A DNA stretch of 64,000 nucleotides from Paraburkholderia atlantica (GCF_009362785.1 NZ_WHNQ01000004.1:372001-436000); one strand, 5' to 3'. Positions 1 through 9,387 are shown, counted from the stretch's first letter. Program-made: numbers and translations. Notes: a model not told the origin generated them from the letters alone.

Positions 1-249
1 GCGCTGCGACAGCCGGTTGCGCGACTCGCGTTGATTATTCGTTGAACAGTGCAATGCTTCGAGGGTCGTTTCCGCGGCCGCGTCTTCGGTGATGGCGGCT
101 TCGAGACGATCGATCGCGTGCACCAGCTCGTCGTGGCTGATGACGCCCCGCTCGCCGAGTCGCTTGCCGATCAGGGCCAGCAGATACTGCGCGAGATCCC
201 TGAGCATGACGACATCCGGCGACGCCGTGGATTGAAATGTGATCATCAT
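1..249 (-). CDS. DUF1840 family protein (3' end outside window)
   Basis: The 83 visible codons run off the left edge without a stop. The start is the first ATG of an ATG-ATG pair, preceded by AGGGAG at good spacing. The N-terminus MMITFQSTASPDVVML and the following pattern (QYLLALIGKRLGERGVIS, then a helix ending in EAAI) are typical of DUF1840, a family of short (about 110 residue) cytoplasmic proteins of Burkholderiales with no known function. It is divergent from the HPP-CBS gene, and a perfect TATCAC-AAC-GTGATA dyad lies about 70 bases upstream of its start, so it may share a regulator with that gene. Family assignment is by recognition of the N-terminal pattern. Confidence 0.75.
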   Translation of the reverse strand, partial: MMITFQSTASPDVVMLRDLAQYLLALIGKRLGERGVISHDELVHAIDRLEAAITEDAAAETTLEALHCSTNNQRESRNRLSQR

Positions 250-316
250 GATGGCTCCCTTATCGGTCTATCAGGCAACGGCCAACGAACGGTCCCGATC
301 GCGTCTGTCATCATTT

Positions 317-333
317 TATATCACAACGTGATA
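317..333. promoter_or_regulatory. Inverted repeat TATCAC-AAC-GTGATA, candidate MarR-type operator
   Basis: Positions 319-333 form a perfect 6-3-6 dyad. The half-site TATATCACA (317-325) recurs on the opposite strand at 1793-1801, just upstream of the marR gene. It lies between the divergent DUF1840 and HPP-CBS genes. The symmetry and half-site length suit a MarR dimer; the link to the regulator at 1834 is inference. Confidence 0.45.
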
Positions 334-448
334 AACAAGCACGGGCGGATCGGCGATTAAGGGCCTGGCTGAAGGACGTCGTGCGAGCTGTCGACTGTCT
401 GCGATATGCGACAGATTTCGCGCGCCGCGCAGGGGCTGGAGAACTTTT

Positions 449-474
449 TATATCATATTGAAATATAATCATGA
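449..474. promoter_or_regulatory. A/T-rich imperfect dyad upstream of HPP-CBS gene
   Basis: This A/T-only block in a G/C-rich region begins TATATCATA, close to the TATATCACA half-site seen at 317 and 1793, and contains the perfect dyad ATATT-GA-AATAT. It sits about 80-100 bases before the TTG start at 551, where a promoter and operator would be expected. Seen directly: base composition and symmetry. Its role is inferred. Confidence 0.4.
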
Positions 475-550
475 CCAGACTGTATTCGCGTTGCCAGGGT
501 TTCCCCGGTAATGTCGGGCCCGGCATCATCGACTACTTTCCGCTCCTATC

Positions 551-1717
551 TTGTCCCGCTCTCCTGCTCTCGGCTGGCTCGCCAGCTTTCTCCCCGCACC
601 GGTCACCGTGAAATGGCACGAGCGCGCGCGTTCGTGCCTCGGCGCGCTGCTCGGCATCGCGTTCACCGGCGGTCTGATGTATCTGCTGCTCGGTCCCGCC
701 GCAAACATTCCGCTGCTGGTCGCGCCGATGGGCGCTTCCGCCGTGCTGCTGTTCGCGGTGCCCGCGAGTCCGCTCGCGCAGCCGTGGTCGATCATCGGCG
801 GCAACCTGGTGTCCGCGACGGTCGGCGTGACCTGCGCGATGCTGATCGGCGATCCAACGCTCGCGGCCGCCCTCGCGGTGGCGCTGTCGATTTCCGGCAT
901 GTTCGCGCTGCGCTGCGTGCACCCGCCGTCGGGCGCGGTCGCGTTGACCGCGGTACTGGGCGGCCCGGTCATTCATGCGCTCGGCTACCGCTTCGTGCTC
1001 GAACCGATCGCGATTCAGTCGGCCGCGCTGCTGTTCGCGGCGCTCGTCTATCACGCGGCAACCGGCCACCGCTACCCGCATGCGGGACGCCAGGATCGTG
1101 CGACGCCGAACCAGGCCGCCGACGAAGCCGCGCGTGTCGGCTTCACCCGCGACGACGTCAAAGCCGTGCTTCGACGCCGTGACGAAATGCTCGACATCGG
1201 CACCGACGACCTCTATTCGCTGCTGCGCGAAACGCAGCTGCAGGCTTTCTCGCGCAGCTTCGACGAACTGCGCTGCGAAGACGTGATGTCCCGCCACGTC
1301 GTGTCCGTGTCGCCAGGCACACGCGCCGCAGCAGCATGGGAACTGTTCAGGCGCCACAACGTGAAGGCGCTGCCGGTCGTCGATGTGAAGCAAAAGCTGC
1401 TCGGCATCGTCACGCGCGCCGATTTCGTCGACAGGAAAGGCTTCGGCGCGCTCGGTCCTATCCTGAACTACTTCGACGGCTGGCTGCGCGGCGATGCGCT
1501 TCGCACGTCGAACGTCGGCAGCTTGATGACCACCGAAGTGTGCACCGTCGCGGCCTCCGATCCGATCACGGAACTCGTGCCGATGTTCGCGAACTACGGC
1601 CATCACCACGTACCAGTGCTCGATCGCGTGGGGCGCGTGGTCGGCATGATCACGCAGGTGGACCTGATCTCCGGCCTGTATCGGCAAACCGCCACCCAAG
1701 CCCGCAAGGCGGCCTGA
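551..1717 (+). CDS. HPP family membrane protein with C-terminal CBS pair
   Basis: This 388-residue protein has an HPP transmembrane domain (about residues 25-172, with the family motif HPPSGA at 124-129) followed by a linker and two CBS domains (about 243-295 and 323-378). HPP proteins are inner-membrane proteins, some implicated in nitrite transport; CBS pairs sense adenine nucleotides. The frame is closed by TAA at 509-511, and the best start is TTG 551, giving the usual family N-terminus (FLPAPVTVKWHERARS); an in-frame GTG at 608 is an alternative. It is followed by a MarR regulator and a ClC channel that also carries CBS domains. The transported substrate cannot be read from sequence. Confidence 0.85.
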   Translation: MSRSPALGWLASFLPAPVTVKWHERARSCLGALLGIAFTGGLMYLLLGPAANIPLLVAPMGASAVLLFAVPASPLAQPWSIIGGNLVSATVGVTCAMLIGDPTLAAALAVALSISGMFALRCVHPPSGAVALTAVLGGPVIHALGYRFVLEPIAIQSAALLFAALVYHAATGHRYPHAGRQDRATPNQAADEAARVGFTRDDVKAVLRRRDEMLDIGTDDLYSLLRETQLQAFSRSFDELRCEDVMSRHVVSVSPGTRAAAAWELFRRHNVKALPVVDVKQKLLGIVTRADFVDRKGFGALGPILNYFDGWLRGDALRTSNVGSLMTTEVCTVAASDPITELVPMFANYGHHHVPVLDRVGRVVGMITQVDLISGLYRQTATQARKAA

Positions 1718-1792
1718 TTTTCAGTTAAAAAGCAAGGAGACCTGCCGCGCGATGCCGTTGCCACGGCCGCAATCCACCTAAATACCTCATGA

Positions 1793-1801
1793 TGTGATAT
1801 A
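1793..1801 (-). promoter_or_regulatory. TATATCACA half-site upstream of marR
   Basis: On the minus strand this reads TATATCACA, identical to the left half of the dyad at 317-325. It is followed on the plus strand by an A/T-rich run and lies about 33-41 bases before the MarR start at 1834, a position that fits autoregulation. Function is inferred from the repeat only. Confidence 0.35.
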
Positions 1802-1833
1802 TTTTTTCGTTTCTTCACATCGGCGGATATCTC

Positions 1834-2250
1834 ATGAAAGTACGGACTCGCAAGCTCGTCAAGAGCGATTTCGAGCAGTTGTCGGAGTTTCGCTACCAGA
1901 TGCGGCGCTTCGAGCGCTTCTCGGAGCAAGCCGCGCAGAACGAGGGCATCACGCCGTTGCAATACCTGTTGTTGCTGCATATCAAGGGCTATCCCGAGCG
2001 CGACTGGGCGACCGTCGGCGAACTCGCGGAGCGTCTGCAGGCGCAACATCATGGCGTCGTCGCACTGGTATCGCGCTGCGAGGCACTGAGTCTAGTGCGC
2101 CGCCAGGTCAGCGAGACCGATCGTCGCCAGGTTGAAGTACACATCGAAAAAGCGGGAGAACGGGTACTCGAGCGGCTCGCTGAACTGCATCGCGCCGAAT
2201 TGAGATCGCTCGAAGGCTCCTTCCGGATTCCTCAGATCGACCTCGACTAA
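1834..2250 (+). CDS. MarR family transcriptional regulator
   Basis: The 138-residue protein has the MarR layout: an N-terminal dimerisation helix, then a winged helix-turn-helix at about 55-115 (GELAERLQAQHHGVVALVSR, then a wing with ETDRRQVEVHI), and a C-terminal dimerisation helix. ATG 1834 follows an A/T-rich promoter region. The stop is only two bases before the ATG of the ClC gene, so the two genes are cotranscribed and probably translationally coupled. Shared half-sites upstream of the HPP-CBS gene and of this gene suggest it controls both. The ligand is unknown. Confidence 0.88.
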   Translation: MKVRTRKLVKSDFEQLSEFRYQMRRFERFSEQAAQNEGITPLQYLLLLHIKGYPERDWATVGELAERLQAQHHGVVALVSRCEALSLVRRQVSETDRRQVEVHIEKAGERVLERLAELHRAELRSLEGSFRIPQIDLD

Positions 2251-2252
2251 CC

Positions 2253-4052
2253 ATGAGCATGGATTCCCACAAACGCGACTTCGCGGCGAATGCACGGCTG
2301 CCCGGCATTTTCGCGCTCGCCGCGTGCATCGGCCTCGTCAGTACGTTTGCCGCTTTTGTTCTGCTGAACCTGATTCGCCTGTTCACCAACCTGTTCTTCT
2401 TCGGCACGCTGTCGTTCGTCGACCGCTCGCCCGCCACCAATACGCTCGGCATCTGGGTGATCGGCGTGCCGGTGATCGGCGGCTTGATCGTCGGACTGAT
2501 GGCGCGCTTCGGCTCCGAAAAGATTCGTGGCCATGGCATTCCCGAGGCGATCGAAGCGATCCTGTTCGGCAAGAGCAGGATGTCGCCGAAAGTGGCCGTG
2601 CTCAAGCCGTTGTCGTCGGGCATCGTAATCGGCAGCGGCGGGCCGTTCGGCGCGGAAGGGCCGATCATCATGACCGGCGGCGCGCTCGGCTCGCTGATCG
2701 CGCAGTGCGTGAAGGTCACGTCGGCGGAACGTAAGACGCTGCTCGTAGCCGGCGCCGCGGCCGGCATGACCGCGGTGTTCGGCACGCCGCTCGCGGCCGT
2801 GCTGCTCGCGGTCGAACTGCTGCTGTTCGAATGGCGCCCGCGCAGCTTCCTGCCGGTCGCGGTGGCCTGCGCGGTCGCCGGCTTCGCCCGCGCGATTTTC
2901 TTCGGTACGGGTCCGCTGTTTCCGCTGCAGACCGCCGCGCCCGATGGCTGGTCGCTGCTGTCGTGCGCGGTCGCGGGCGTGTTGTCGGGCGCGCTGGCGT
3001 CCGGCCTGTCCGCCGCGCTCTACAAGGTGGAAGACCTGTTCGGCAAGCTGCCGATCCACTGGATGTGGTGGCCCGCGCTCGGCGGTATCGTCGTCGGTAT
3101 TGGCGGCTGGCTCGAACCGCGCGCGCTCGGCGTCGGTTATGACGTGATCGGCGATTTGCTGCATCAGCATATTGCGGTGCAGGTGGCGCTTTTGCTGCTC
3201 ACCGTGAAGGCGGTGATGTGGGTCATCGCGCTCGGCTCGGGCACGTCCGGCGGCGTGCTCGCACCGCTGCTGATGCTCGGCGCCGGACTCGGCACAGTGC
3301 TCGCGCACTGGCTGCCGGGCAGCGAGCCGGCGCTGTGGCCACTCGTCTGCATGGCGGCGACGCTTGGCGCCACGCTCGGCGCGCCGCTGACGGCCATCGT
3401 GTTCGCGTTCGGCCTCACGCACGACGCCAATGCGCTGCTGCCTCTGCTGACAGCGACGCTGATCGCGCACGGCTTCTCCACGGTGGTGATGAGGCGCTCG
3501 ATCATGACCGAGAAAATCGCGCGACGCGGTTATCACATCTATCGCGAGTACGGCGTCGATCCGCTCGAGCGCCACTATGTCGACGAAGTGATGACCGCCT
3601 CGGTCGAATCGGTCGATGCCGCCACGACGGTCGGCGCAACGCTGCAGACGCTATTCGGCGCGAACCAGCAGCGCCGCGCGTATCCGGTGGTGCGCGACGG
3701 CGCCGTGATCGGCGTGGCCGATCGCCTGTCGCTCGAACGCTTCTGCGCCGAGGACCCGGAGCGCAAGCGCGCGATGACCCTCGCCGACGTGTTCGCGCAG
3801 CACAACACCGCATTTGCCTTGTCATCCGAAACCTGCCGCCTCGTCGCGACGCGGCTCGCCGTGCTGGGGCTCGAACGCCTGCCGGTGGTCGCCGATAGCA
3901 ACAGCATGCGTCTGGTCGGAATCGTGTCGCGCAGCGACTTGGTCAAGCCGTCGCTCGCTCACTTCGAAGAGGAACACAAACGGGAGCGGTTCCGTCGTAT
4001 CGGGCCGTCGCTCGTCAAGCGGCGCTTCGCGCCGGTTCGCAAAACCAGCTAA
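2253..4052 (+). CDS. ClC-family chloride channel/transporter with C-terminal CBS pair
   Basis: This 599-residue integral membrane protein carries the ClC ion-pathway motifs: GSGGPFGAEGP at 127-137 (the GREGP region, with the gating glutamate kept) and GTSGGVLAP later in the chain (the GxFxP region, here with L for F). About ten or more hydrophobic segments are followed by a cytoplasmic pair of CBS domains from about residue 440 to 575. It moves chloride or another anion across the inner membrane. It is coupled to marR (two-base gap) and ends before a bidirectional terminator. Whether it is a channel or an H+/anion exchanger is not settled by sequence. Confidence 0.9.
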   Translation: MSMDSHKRDFAANARLPGIFALAACIGLVSTFAAFVLLNLIRLFTNLFFFGTLSFVDRSPATNTLGIWVIGVPVIGGLIVGLMARFGSEKIRGHGIPEAIEAILFGKSRMSPKVAVLKPLSSGIVIGSGGPFGAEGPIIMTGGALGSLIAQCVKVTSAERKTLLVAGAAAGMTAVFGTPLAAVLLAVELLLFEWRPRSFLPVAVACAVAGFARAIFFGTGPLFPLQTAAPDGWSLLSCAVAGVLSGALASGLSAALYKVEDLFGKLPIHWMWWPALGGIVVGIGGWLEPRALGVGYDVIGDLLHQHIAVQVALLLLTVKAVMWVIALGSGTSGGVLAPLLMLGAGLGTVLAHWLPGSEPALWPLVCMAATLGATLGAPLTAIVFAFGLTHDANALLPLLTATLIAHGFSTVVMRRSIMTEKIARRGYHIYREYGVDPLERHYVDEVMTASVESVDAATTVGATLQTLFGANQQRRAYPVVRDGAVIGVADRLSLERFCAEDPERKRAMTLADVFAQHNTAFALSSETCRLVATRLAVLGLERLPVVADSNSMRLVGIVSRSDLVKPSLAHFEEEHKRERFRRIGPSLVKRRFAPVRKTS

Positions 4053-4070
4053 AAGACCGCGGCAAAAATC

Positions 4071-4102
4071 AAAGGCCGAGTCCCATAAGGGCCTCGGCCT
4101 TT
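4071..4102. terminator. Bidirectional stem-loop terminator
   Basis: AAAGGCCGAG (4071-4080) and CTCGGCCTTT (4093-4102) form a perfect 10-bp stem with a 12-base loop, giving A/T tracts on both sides. It sits between the convergent ClC gene and the lectin-like gene. Confidence 0.8.
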
Positions 4103-4118
4103 CTATTCGCGCATGCAG

Positions 4119-4520
4119 CTATTTGCCCGCACCACGCGACTCGACGCAACCCAGCACGAGCGTGTCACCCGATTTCGCGCCGGGACCCAGCGCCGCGGTG
4201 TGGAAGTCCGCGTGGTCGCAATGCCATTCGGCGTGGAAATCGCGTGGGCATGCCAGCGTCGTGCCGCCTTTGTGCAGACCGGGTAGCGGGTAATCGCAAG
4301 TTTCCCGTCCGTTGCAATGACGCTCTAGCTCGCGAGTCAGGTTGCCGCGTGGCGCGCCGCAATTCCCGCCATAAGTGCCCGATACGATCGTAATCGCGCG
4401 CGTTGGCGCGTCGGCGTTGGCAGACACCATGAATACGCCGCTTGCCAACGCCAACGCGGCAGGAAGGATTCCAGAGAGGAAAATCCGTCCGCGCCGCGAA
4501 GTTTCCATCGGCTTCTTCAC
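4119..4520 (-). CDS. Secreted protein with SUEL/rhamnose-lectin-like domain
   Basis: This 133-residue protein has a basic N-terminus and hydrophobic signal segment (about residues 10-35, ending near ANA), then a cysteine-rich domain. The pattern VSGTYGGNCG ... HCNGRETCDYPL ... CPRDF ... WHCDH matches the sea-urchin-egg-lectin type carbohydrate-binding fold, in which the YG and paired cysteines are diagnostic. The start is GTG 4520, preceded by GGAGG at six bases. The mature protein would be periplasmic or secreted. It is a single gene with its own promoter, facing a terminator shared with the ClC gene. Ligand and role are unknown; the lectin relation is by motif only. Confidence 0.65.
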   Translation of the reverse strand: MKKPMETSRRGRIFLSGILPAALALASGVFMVSANADAPTRAITIVSGTYGGNCGAPRGNLTRELERHCNGRETCDYPLPGLHKGGTTLACPRDFHAEWHCDHADFHTAALGPGAKSGDTLVLGCVESRGAGK

Positions 4521-4647
4521 TTTGCACCTCCGTTCCCGCTATGGGCGACGTTCAACTGAAACGCACCCCCTATAGCCAGGTATAGAGGAAAGAGGCAAAG
4601 ACCGCCACGCAAAAACCAGTTCCTACACGCAATCGCGGCAAAAGCCG

Positions 4648-5550
4648 TTATTCGAGCGCCTTGTCGTTCGGCTGCGCGTAAAGCTGCTTTAGCGAATCGC
4701 TCATCGGAAAGTCGAAGCTGATGTTCTTCGGCGGCACCGGCTTGACGAACCAACGGTCGTACATCGTGTGGATTTCGGGTCCTTTCATCACCTGTTCGAG
4801 CGTGTCGTCGACGAGCTTTCTGAACTCGGGATCGTCGCGGCGCAACATGAAGCCATACGCTTCCGACGATTGCGGCGTACCGGTGATGATCCAGTCCGAC
4901 GGCTTGGCGGTCAGCGTGCGCGTGCCGGCGAGCAACACGTCATCCATCATGTACGCGACGGCACGGCCGCTTTCGAGCGTGAGGCGCCCTTCGCCGTAAT
5001 CCTTCGCGCTGATGATCTGCATGTTCATCTTCTTGTCTTCGTTCATCTTGCGCAGGATGCGCTCGGACGTCGTGCCCTGATTCGTCACGACCGTCTTGCC
5101 CGCGAGATCCGGGAAGTCCTTGATGCCGGAGTCCTTGCGCGTCAGAAGGCGCGTCGTCGCGACGAAGAAGGTGTCGCCGAACGTCACCTGGCTCTGGCGC
5201 GCGGCGAGATTGGTTGTCACGCCGCATTCGAGATCGACCGTGCCGTTCTGTACGAGCGGGATGCGATTCTGCGAGGTGACCGGGATGAAGCGCACCTTGA
5301 GGTCCGGATGCTTCGTTTTCGCCTTCACCGCATCGATGATCTTGTTGCACAGGTCCTGCGAAAAGCCGATCACTTCGTTGTTCGCATCGACGTAGGAAAA
5401 CGGCACCGAGGTCTCGCGATGGCCAATCGCGATCACGCCGCTTTGCTGGATCTTCGCGAGCGTGGACGTCGCGTCCTGCGCGAACGCGCCAGGACTCACC
5501 GAGGTTGCCGCCACGAGCACGGCAACAGCGGACCAATTCATCACTTTCAT
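4648..5550 (-). CDS. Glutamate/aspartate-type ABC transporter periplasmic binding protein
   Basis: This 300-residue protein has a clear signal peptide (cut near GAFA-QDA) and a type II periplasmic binding fold of the GltI family: SGVIAIGHRETSVPFSY, GFSQDLCNKI, LECGVTTN, and ATTRLLTRKDSGI are typical. It would capture acidic amino acids in the periplasm. No permease or ATPase genes follow it, so it is an orphan component that presumably works with a transporter encoded elsewhere. A conspicuous inverted repeat (5611-5648) lies 60-100 bases upstream and may control it. Confidence 0.88.
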   Translation of the reverse strand: MKVMNWSAVAVLVAATSVSPGAFAQDATSTLAKIQQSGVIAIGHRETSVPFSYVDANNEVIGFSQDLCNKIIDAVKAKTKHPDLKVRFIPVTSQNRIPLVQNGTVDLECGVTTNLAARQSQVTFGDTFFVATTRLLTRKDSGIKDFPDLAGKTVVTNQGTTSERILRKMNEDKKMNMQIISAKDYGEGRLTLESGRAVAYMMDDVLLAGTRTLTAKPSDWIITGTPQSSEAYGFMLRRDDPEFRKLVDDTLEQVMKGPEIHTMYDRWFVKPVPPKNISFDFPMSDSLKQLYAQPNDKALE

Positions 5551-5610
5551 GGGTATCTCCGATCGTGCTGCAGGTTCCTGATGGATGGCGGGCTGCTGTG
5601 CCAGCCGTCT

Positions 5611-5648
5611 ACATATGTTGCCATTAAAAAATTAATTGCAACATATGT
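5611..5648. promoter_or_regulatory. 11-bp perfect inverted repeat ACATATGTTGC / GCAACATATGT
   Basis: Arms at 5611-5621 and 5638-5648 are perfect, separated by a 16-base A/T-only spacer. Each arm itself contains the palindrome ACATATGT, so the site is also two palindromes 27 bases apart. It lies upstream of the gltI-like gene and about 160 bases before lysE. This layout suits two dimers binding on the same face or a strong operator; the regulator is unknown. Confidence 0.5.
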
Positions 5649-5740
5649 TAACTACCGAGTGCCGACACGCCGTGCGACGGCGTTTCCCGCTCATCAAGTC
5701 ATCATAGATCCGTACTGGAGACCATTTTCAAAACCGTACA

Positions 5741-5751
5741 GGTACTGTACC
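5741..5751. promoter_or_regulatory. GGTAC-T-GTACC dyad in lysE leader
   Basis: A perfect 5-1-5 dyad lies 57 bases before the LysE start, and a related GTACTGGAG occurs 29 bases upstream (5712-5720). Sites with a TACTG core next to LysE-type exporters resemble those of aminotransferase-type (MocR) regulators, but this is a weak analogy. Confidence 0.3.
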
Positions 5752-5807
5752 GGAGCCTCTCGCTAGAATGAACTTCACCGTTTTCTGTTGGCGACACCGG
5801 AGCTCCC

Positions 5808-6431
5808 ATGTCTTTCGTCACTCTCAGCGCGCTGCCCGCCGGCATTCTGTTCGCGCTCGTCACCTCGATCACGCCGGGCCCGAACAACACGATGCTGCTT
5901 GCGTCGGGCGTCAATTTCGGCTTTCGCCGCACGCTACCGCATCTGTCCGGCATCAGCGTCGGCGTGGTGCTGTTGATGTTGTCGGTCGGCGTCGGCCTCG
6001 GCGAGGCGTTCGTGCATTTCCCCGTGCTGTACACGGTGCTCGAAGTCGTCAGCGTCGCTTATCTGCTGTATCTGGCGTGGAAAATCGGCACGTCGGGCGA
6101 GCTGAAGCTCAGGAATGGCGAGCGTCGTCCGATGCGTTTTCACGAGGCGATCGCGTTCCAATGGGTCAATCCGAAGGCGTGGATGATGGTGCTGACCGCC
6201 GCGACGACGATTCACCTGAGCAACAGCTTCGGCATGAACGCCGTTGCAATGGCCGCGGTGTTCTATGTGATCGGCTTTCCGTGCATCTGCGTGTGGGCCG
6301 GTTTCGGCACCGCGATGCGCGAGGTGCTGTCGAACCCGAAACGGCTGCGCATCTTCAACGTCGCGATGGCGCTGCTGCTCGTCGGGTCGTTGTATCCGAT
6401 CGCGCTGAAGCTGGTCGGGCACGGCGGCTGA
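5808..6431 (+). CDS. LysE family translocator
   Basis: This 207-residue inner-membrane protein has about six transmembrane segments and the LysE/RhtB signature near the N-terminus (SITPGPNNTMLLASG), plus the FQWVNPKAWMM motif in mid-protein. These proteins export amino acids or related small metabolites using the proton gradient. The start ATG 5808 gives a normal family length. It is convergent with the MocR regulator gene; 21 bases separate the two stops. The substrate is not predictable. Confidence 0.9.
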   Translation: MSFVTLSALPAGILFALVTSITPGPNNTMLLASGVNFGFRRTLPHLSGISVGVVLLMLSVGVGLGEAFVHFPVLYTVLEVVSVAYLLYLAWKIGTSGELKLRNGERRPMRFHEAIAFQWVNPKAWMMVLTAATTIHLSNSFGMNAVAMAAVFYVIGFPCICVWAGFGTAMREVLSNPKRLRIFNVAMALLLVGSLYPIALKLVGHGG

Positions 6432-6452
6432 GCTTCCGACGCGCCGCCGCGT

Positions 6453-7868
6453 CTACCACGCCCCCTGCCCGACCCGCTCGATGAAGCGCCACAACGCGTC
6501 GTCGGTCGAATACGGCGCGTTGAAGCGGAACCACGCGCTCGGCGCGTCGTCGGGACGGAAGTAGGAGCCCGGCGCGAGCCAGATGCCGTGCGCGAGCGCG
6601 GCGGTCGCGACCTCGGCGGCGCGCTCCGCTTCGATCGGCAGACGCGCCAGCATGAAGAGCCCCGCGCGCGGCCGGTGGAACACCTCGAGCCCGAGCGCGT
6701 CGAGCCGCTCTTCGAGTGCCACGTGCGCGAGCTTCAGCCGCTCGTTGACCATCTCGACGTGGCGCGCGTAACGCCCTTCCACCAGCACCTTGTCGACGAT
6801 CCGCTCGATCGCTTCCGACGACGTCAGCCCCACCGCCATCTTCGTGCGCGCGAGTTCGCGCAGCACCGCCTGCTCGGCCACCACGTAGCCGCAGCGCAGC
6901 GACGGCGTCACCGTCTTCGAAAAGCCGCCGACGTGCAACACCCGCTGCAAGCCTTCCATCGCCGCCAGCAGCGGCGCGCCGGCCGGCGCGAGTTCGCGGC
7001 TCACGTCGTCTTCGATGACCCAGATGCGTTCCCGCTCGGCGATCTGCAGCAAGCGGAACGCGGCCGACATGCCGAAGGTCGCGCCGGTCGGATTCTGCAG
7101 CGTGGTGTTGACGAAAATCGCCTTCGGCTTGTGCCGCGCGACCAGCGTTTCGAGCACCTCGGTATCGACGCCGGCCGGCGTGCGCGGCACGCCATGCACG
7201 ATCAGCCCGGCGAGTTTCAGGATCTGCAGCAGGTTGCAGTAGCCGGGGTCCTCGACGATCACCGCATCGCCCGAACGCAGCAGCGTGCGCACGATCAGAT
7301 CGAGTCCCTGGGTCGCGCCCTGCGTGAGCAGCACGTTCGCGACGTCGACGGGTAGCCCGCGCCGGTCGAGTTGTTCGGCGATGCGCTCGCGCAGCGGCGC
7401 GAAGCCGTATGGATGGCCGTAGTCGCCGAGACGCGCGGCCGGCACCCGGCTCAGCGCGCGCAGCGAGTGCTGCAAGCCGCTCTCGTTGGTCCATTCGCTC
7501 GGCAGCCAGCCGCAGCCGGCCTTGATCGGCACCGAGTGATCGGCGAACACGTCGGATAGCAGCCACGTCGCCGTCAGGCTCGGCGGCGTCCAGTCGGCGA
7601 CGGCCGCGCGCGTGGACGGCGAGCGCGCCGCCACCCGATAGCCGGAGCCGCGCCGCGCGACCACCAGCCCCATCGACACGAGCCGGTTGTACGCCTCGGT
7701 CACCGTGAAGGTGCTCAGCGCGTGGCTTTGCGCAAGCTGCCGCACCGATGGCAGCAGCGCGCCGGCGCGCAGCGATTGCGCGTCGATCGCGCGCGCGAAG
7801 CCTTGCACGACCTGTTCGACGAGCGTCGGCGCCGCACGCCGGTCGCGTTGAAGGTCCAGTTCGATCAT
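6453..7868 (-). CDS. MocR/GntR-type regulator with aminotransferase domain
   Basis: From ATG 7868 the product is 471 residues: a GntR winged helix (about 10-80: LLPSVRQLAQSHALSTFTVTEAYNRL) fused to a fold-type I aminotransferase domain. The PLP lysine is in GGFSKT (K318); NPTG (259-262) is present. Such proteins bind PLP and an amino compound to activate transcription rather than catalyse turnover. A TTG at 7895 could add nine residues, but the family normally starts MIEL. It is divergent from the omega-aminotransferase gene, and the dyad at 7951-7978 lies between the two, so regulation of that gene is likely. Confidence 0.88.
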   Translation of the reverse strand: MIELDLQRDRRAAPTLVEQVVQGFARAIDAQSLRAGALLPSVRQLAQSHALSTFTVTEAYNRLVSMGLVVARRGSGYRVAARSPSTRAAVADWTPPSLTATWLLSDVFADHSVPIKAGCGWLPSEWTNESGLQHSLRALSRVPAARLGDYGHPYGFAPLRERIAEQLDRRGLPVDVANVLLTQGATQGLDLIVRTLLRSGDAVIVEDPGYCNLLQILKLAGLIVHGVPRTPAGVDTEVLETLVARHKPKAIFVNTTLQNPTGATFGMSAAFRLLQIAERERIWVIEDDVSRELAPAGAPLLAAMEGLQRVLHVGGFSKTVTPSLRCGYVVAEQAVLRELARTKMAVGLTSSEAIERIVDKVLVEGRYARHVEMVNERLKLAHVALEERLDALGLEVFHRPRAGLFMLARLPIEAERAAEVATAALAHGIWLAPGSYFRPDDAPSAWFRFNAPYSTDDALWRFIERVGQGAW

Positions 7869-7950
7869 GTTTTCGGGCCAAAAAACCAGGGGCAAAAAGA
7901 CCGACCGCGGAGCGCCCGCCTACCGGGACAGTTCGCGCCAATCCGCCAGC

Positions 7951-7978
7951 ACAGTTGGCACCACACTTCGTCAACTGT
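7951..7978. promoter_or_regulatory. ACAGTTG-N14-CAACTGT dyad between mocR and aminotransferase gene
   Basis: Perfect 7-bp arms at 7951-7957 and 7972-7978 are separated by 14 bases. Further ACAGT cores occur at 7928 and 8006, giving a set of half-sites in the 190-base divergent region. MocR regulators commonly use repeated half-sites in such gaps. Assignment to this MocR protein is inference. Confidence 0.4.
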
Positions 7979-8058
7979 TTATGCCGCCATTAAACCGCGA
8001 GGACTACAGTTTGGCTACGCTCAAAGCCCTCAACCGACACCCACTTCGAGGAGATGCC

Positions 8059-9387
<1,329 letters not shown>

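Noticed and set aside
2247..3575. A 442-codon minus-strand frame opposite the ClC gene
   Set aside because: Highly Arg/His/Gln-rich composition typical of antisense shadow frames in high-GC DNA; no motif and no ribosome site.
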